Shown here piece after piece: positions 5,464 through 5,470 of a stretch of 5,470 bases of DNA (the stretch's first letter is position 1; every line of letters starts with the position of its first letter). The position numbers and the translations under genes are program-made. Source of the stretch: Flavobacteriales bacterium (lineage in GTDB: Bacteria > Bacteroidota > Bacteroidia > Flavobacteriales_D > Sanyastnellaceae); assembly GCA_015663855.1 (NCBI GenBank), contig DQRJ01000129.1:1-5470 (forward strand), written 5' to 3'. A model generated the notes under the pieces. The model had not been told where the DNA came from. It saw only the letters and a list, made by a program, of their open reading frames with translations, and searched no databases.

Positions 5464-5470
5464 TTAGAGG
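5445..5470 (-). repeat. Inverted repeat, arm at the window end (possible chimeric contig end)
   Basis: This is the second arm of the 26-bp perfect inverted repeat with 5228-5253. It runs exactly to the last base, so the match may continue beyond the window. It introduces an in-frame stop into the YceI-like frame, and the family-like residues resume just inside the arm (VTEKG, from about 5448 downward). The short overlap GTGA at the inner border is consistent with microhomology-mediated template switching. Confidence 0.9.

Overview
The window looks like a short stretch, possibly a whole contig, from a marine-type Bacteroidota (Flavobacteriales, Cryomorphaceae/Crocinitomicaceae-like). The grounds are: a pyrroline-5-carboxylate reductase with the Bacteroidota-type GACGIAFVLR motif; a cysteine-bracketed dockerin-like C-terminal tail typical of secreted proteins in that group; a DinB-like / NRDE / DUF6695 gene set of flavobacterial type; A-rich start regions without clear Shine-Dalgarno sequences; and a TTTG-N19-TATATTTC promoter-like site. 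This placement rests on recalled family knowledge, not on a search. All genes lie on the minus strand, so transcription runs from high to low coordinates, and the genes are packed tightly.

In transcription order: (1) 5463-5278 is the C-terminal part of a YceI-like protein whose upstream end is disrupted. (2) 5264-4719 is a DinB-like four-helix protein, 4731-4039 an NRDE/TANGO2 family protein and 4060-3113 a DUF6695-type protein. These three overlap by 13 and 22 bases and look translationally coupled. (3) 3112-2975 is the only sizeable intergenic region (about 140 bases) and carries a perfect 12-bp tandem repeat. (4) 2974-2171 is proC. (5) 2135-660 and 650-1 are two tandem paralogues that join an N-terminal c-type heme module to a PHM-like copper monooxygenase. 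The second runs off the window. A promoter-like site in the end of proC could drive this pair.

The most interesting biology is the pair of secreted heme-copper monooxygenase-like proteins. The complete copy keeps counterparts of all six PHM copper ligands and carries a CxxCH heme site that could serve as a built-in electron relay. The second point is that the DUF6695-type protein shows a His...Asn-Cys arrangement like permuted papain-fold (NlpC/P60-, LRAT-like) enzymes.

The most important technical point is a perfect inverted repeat of at least 26 bp. One arm (5228-5253) lies in the DinB-like gene and the other (5445-5470) is exactly the end of the window, where it breaks the YceI reading frame with a stop codon. 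This looks like a chimeric or fold-back contig end, although a real inverted repeat is not excluded. I see no RNA genes, CRISPR arrays, mobile elements or defence system.
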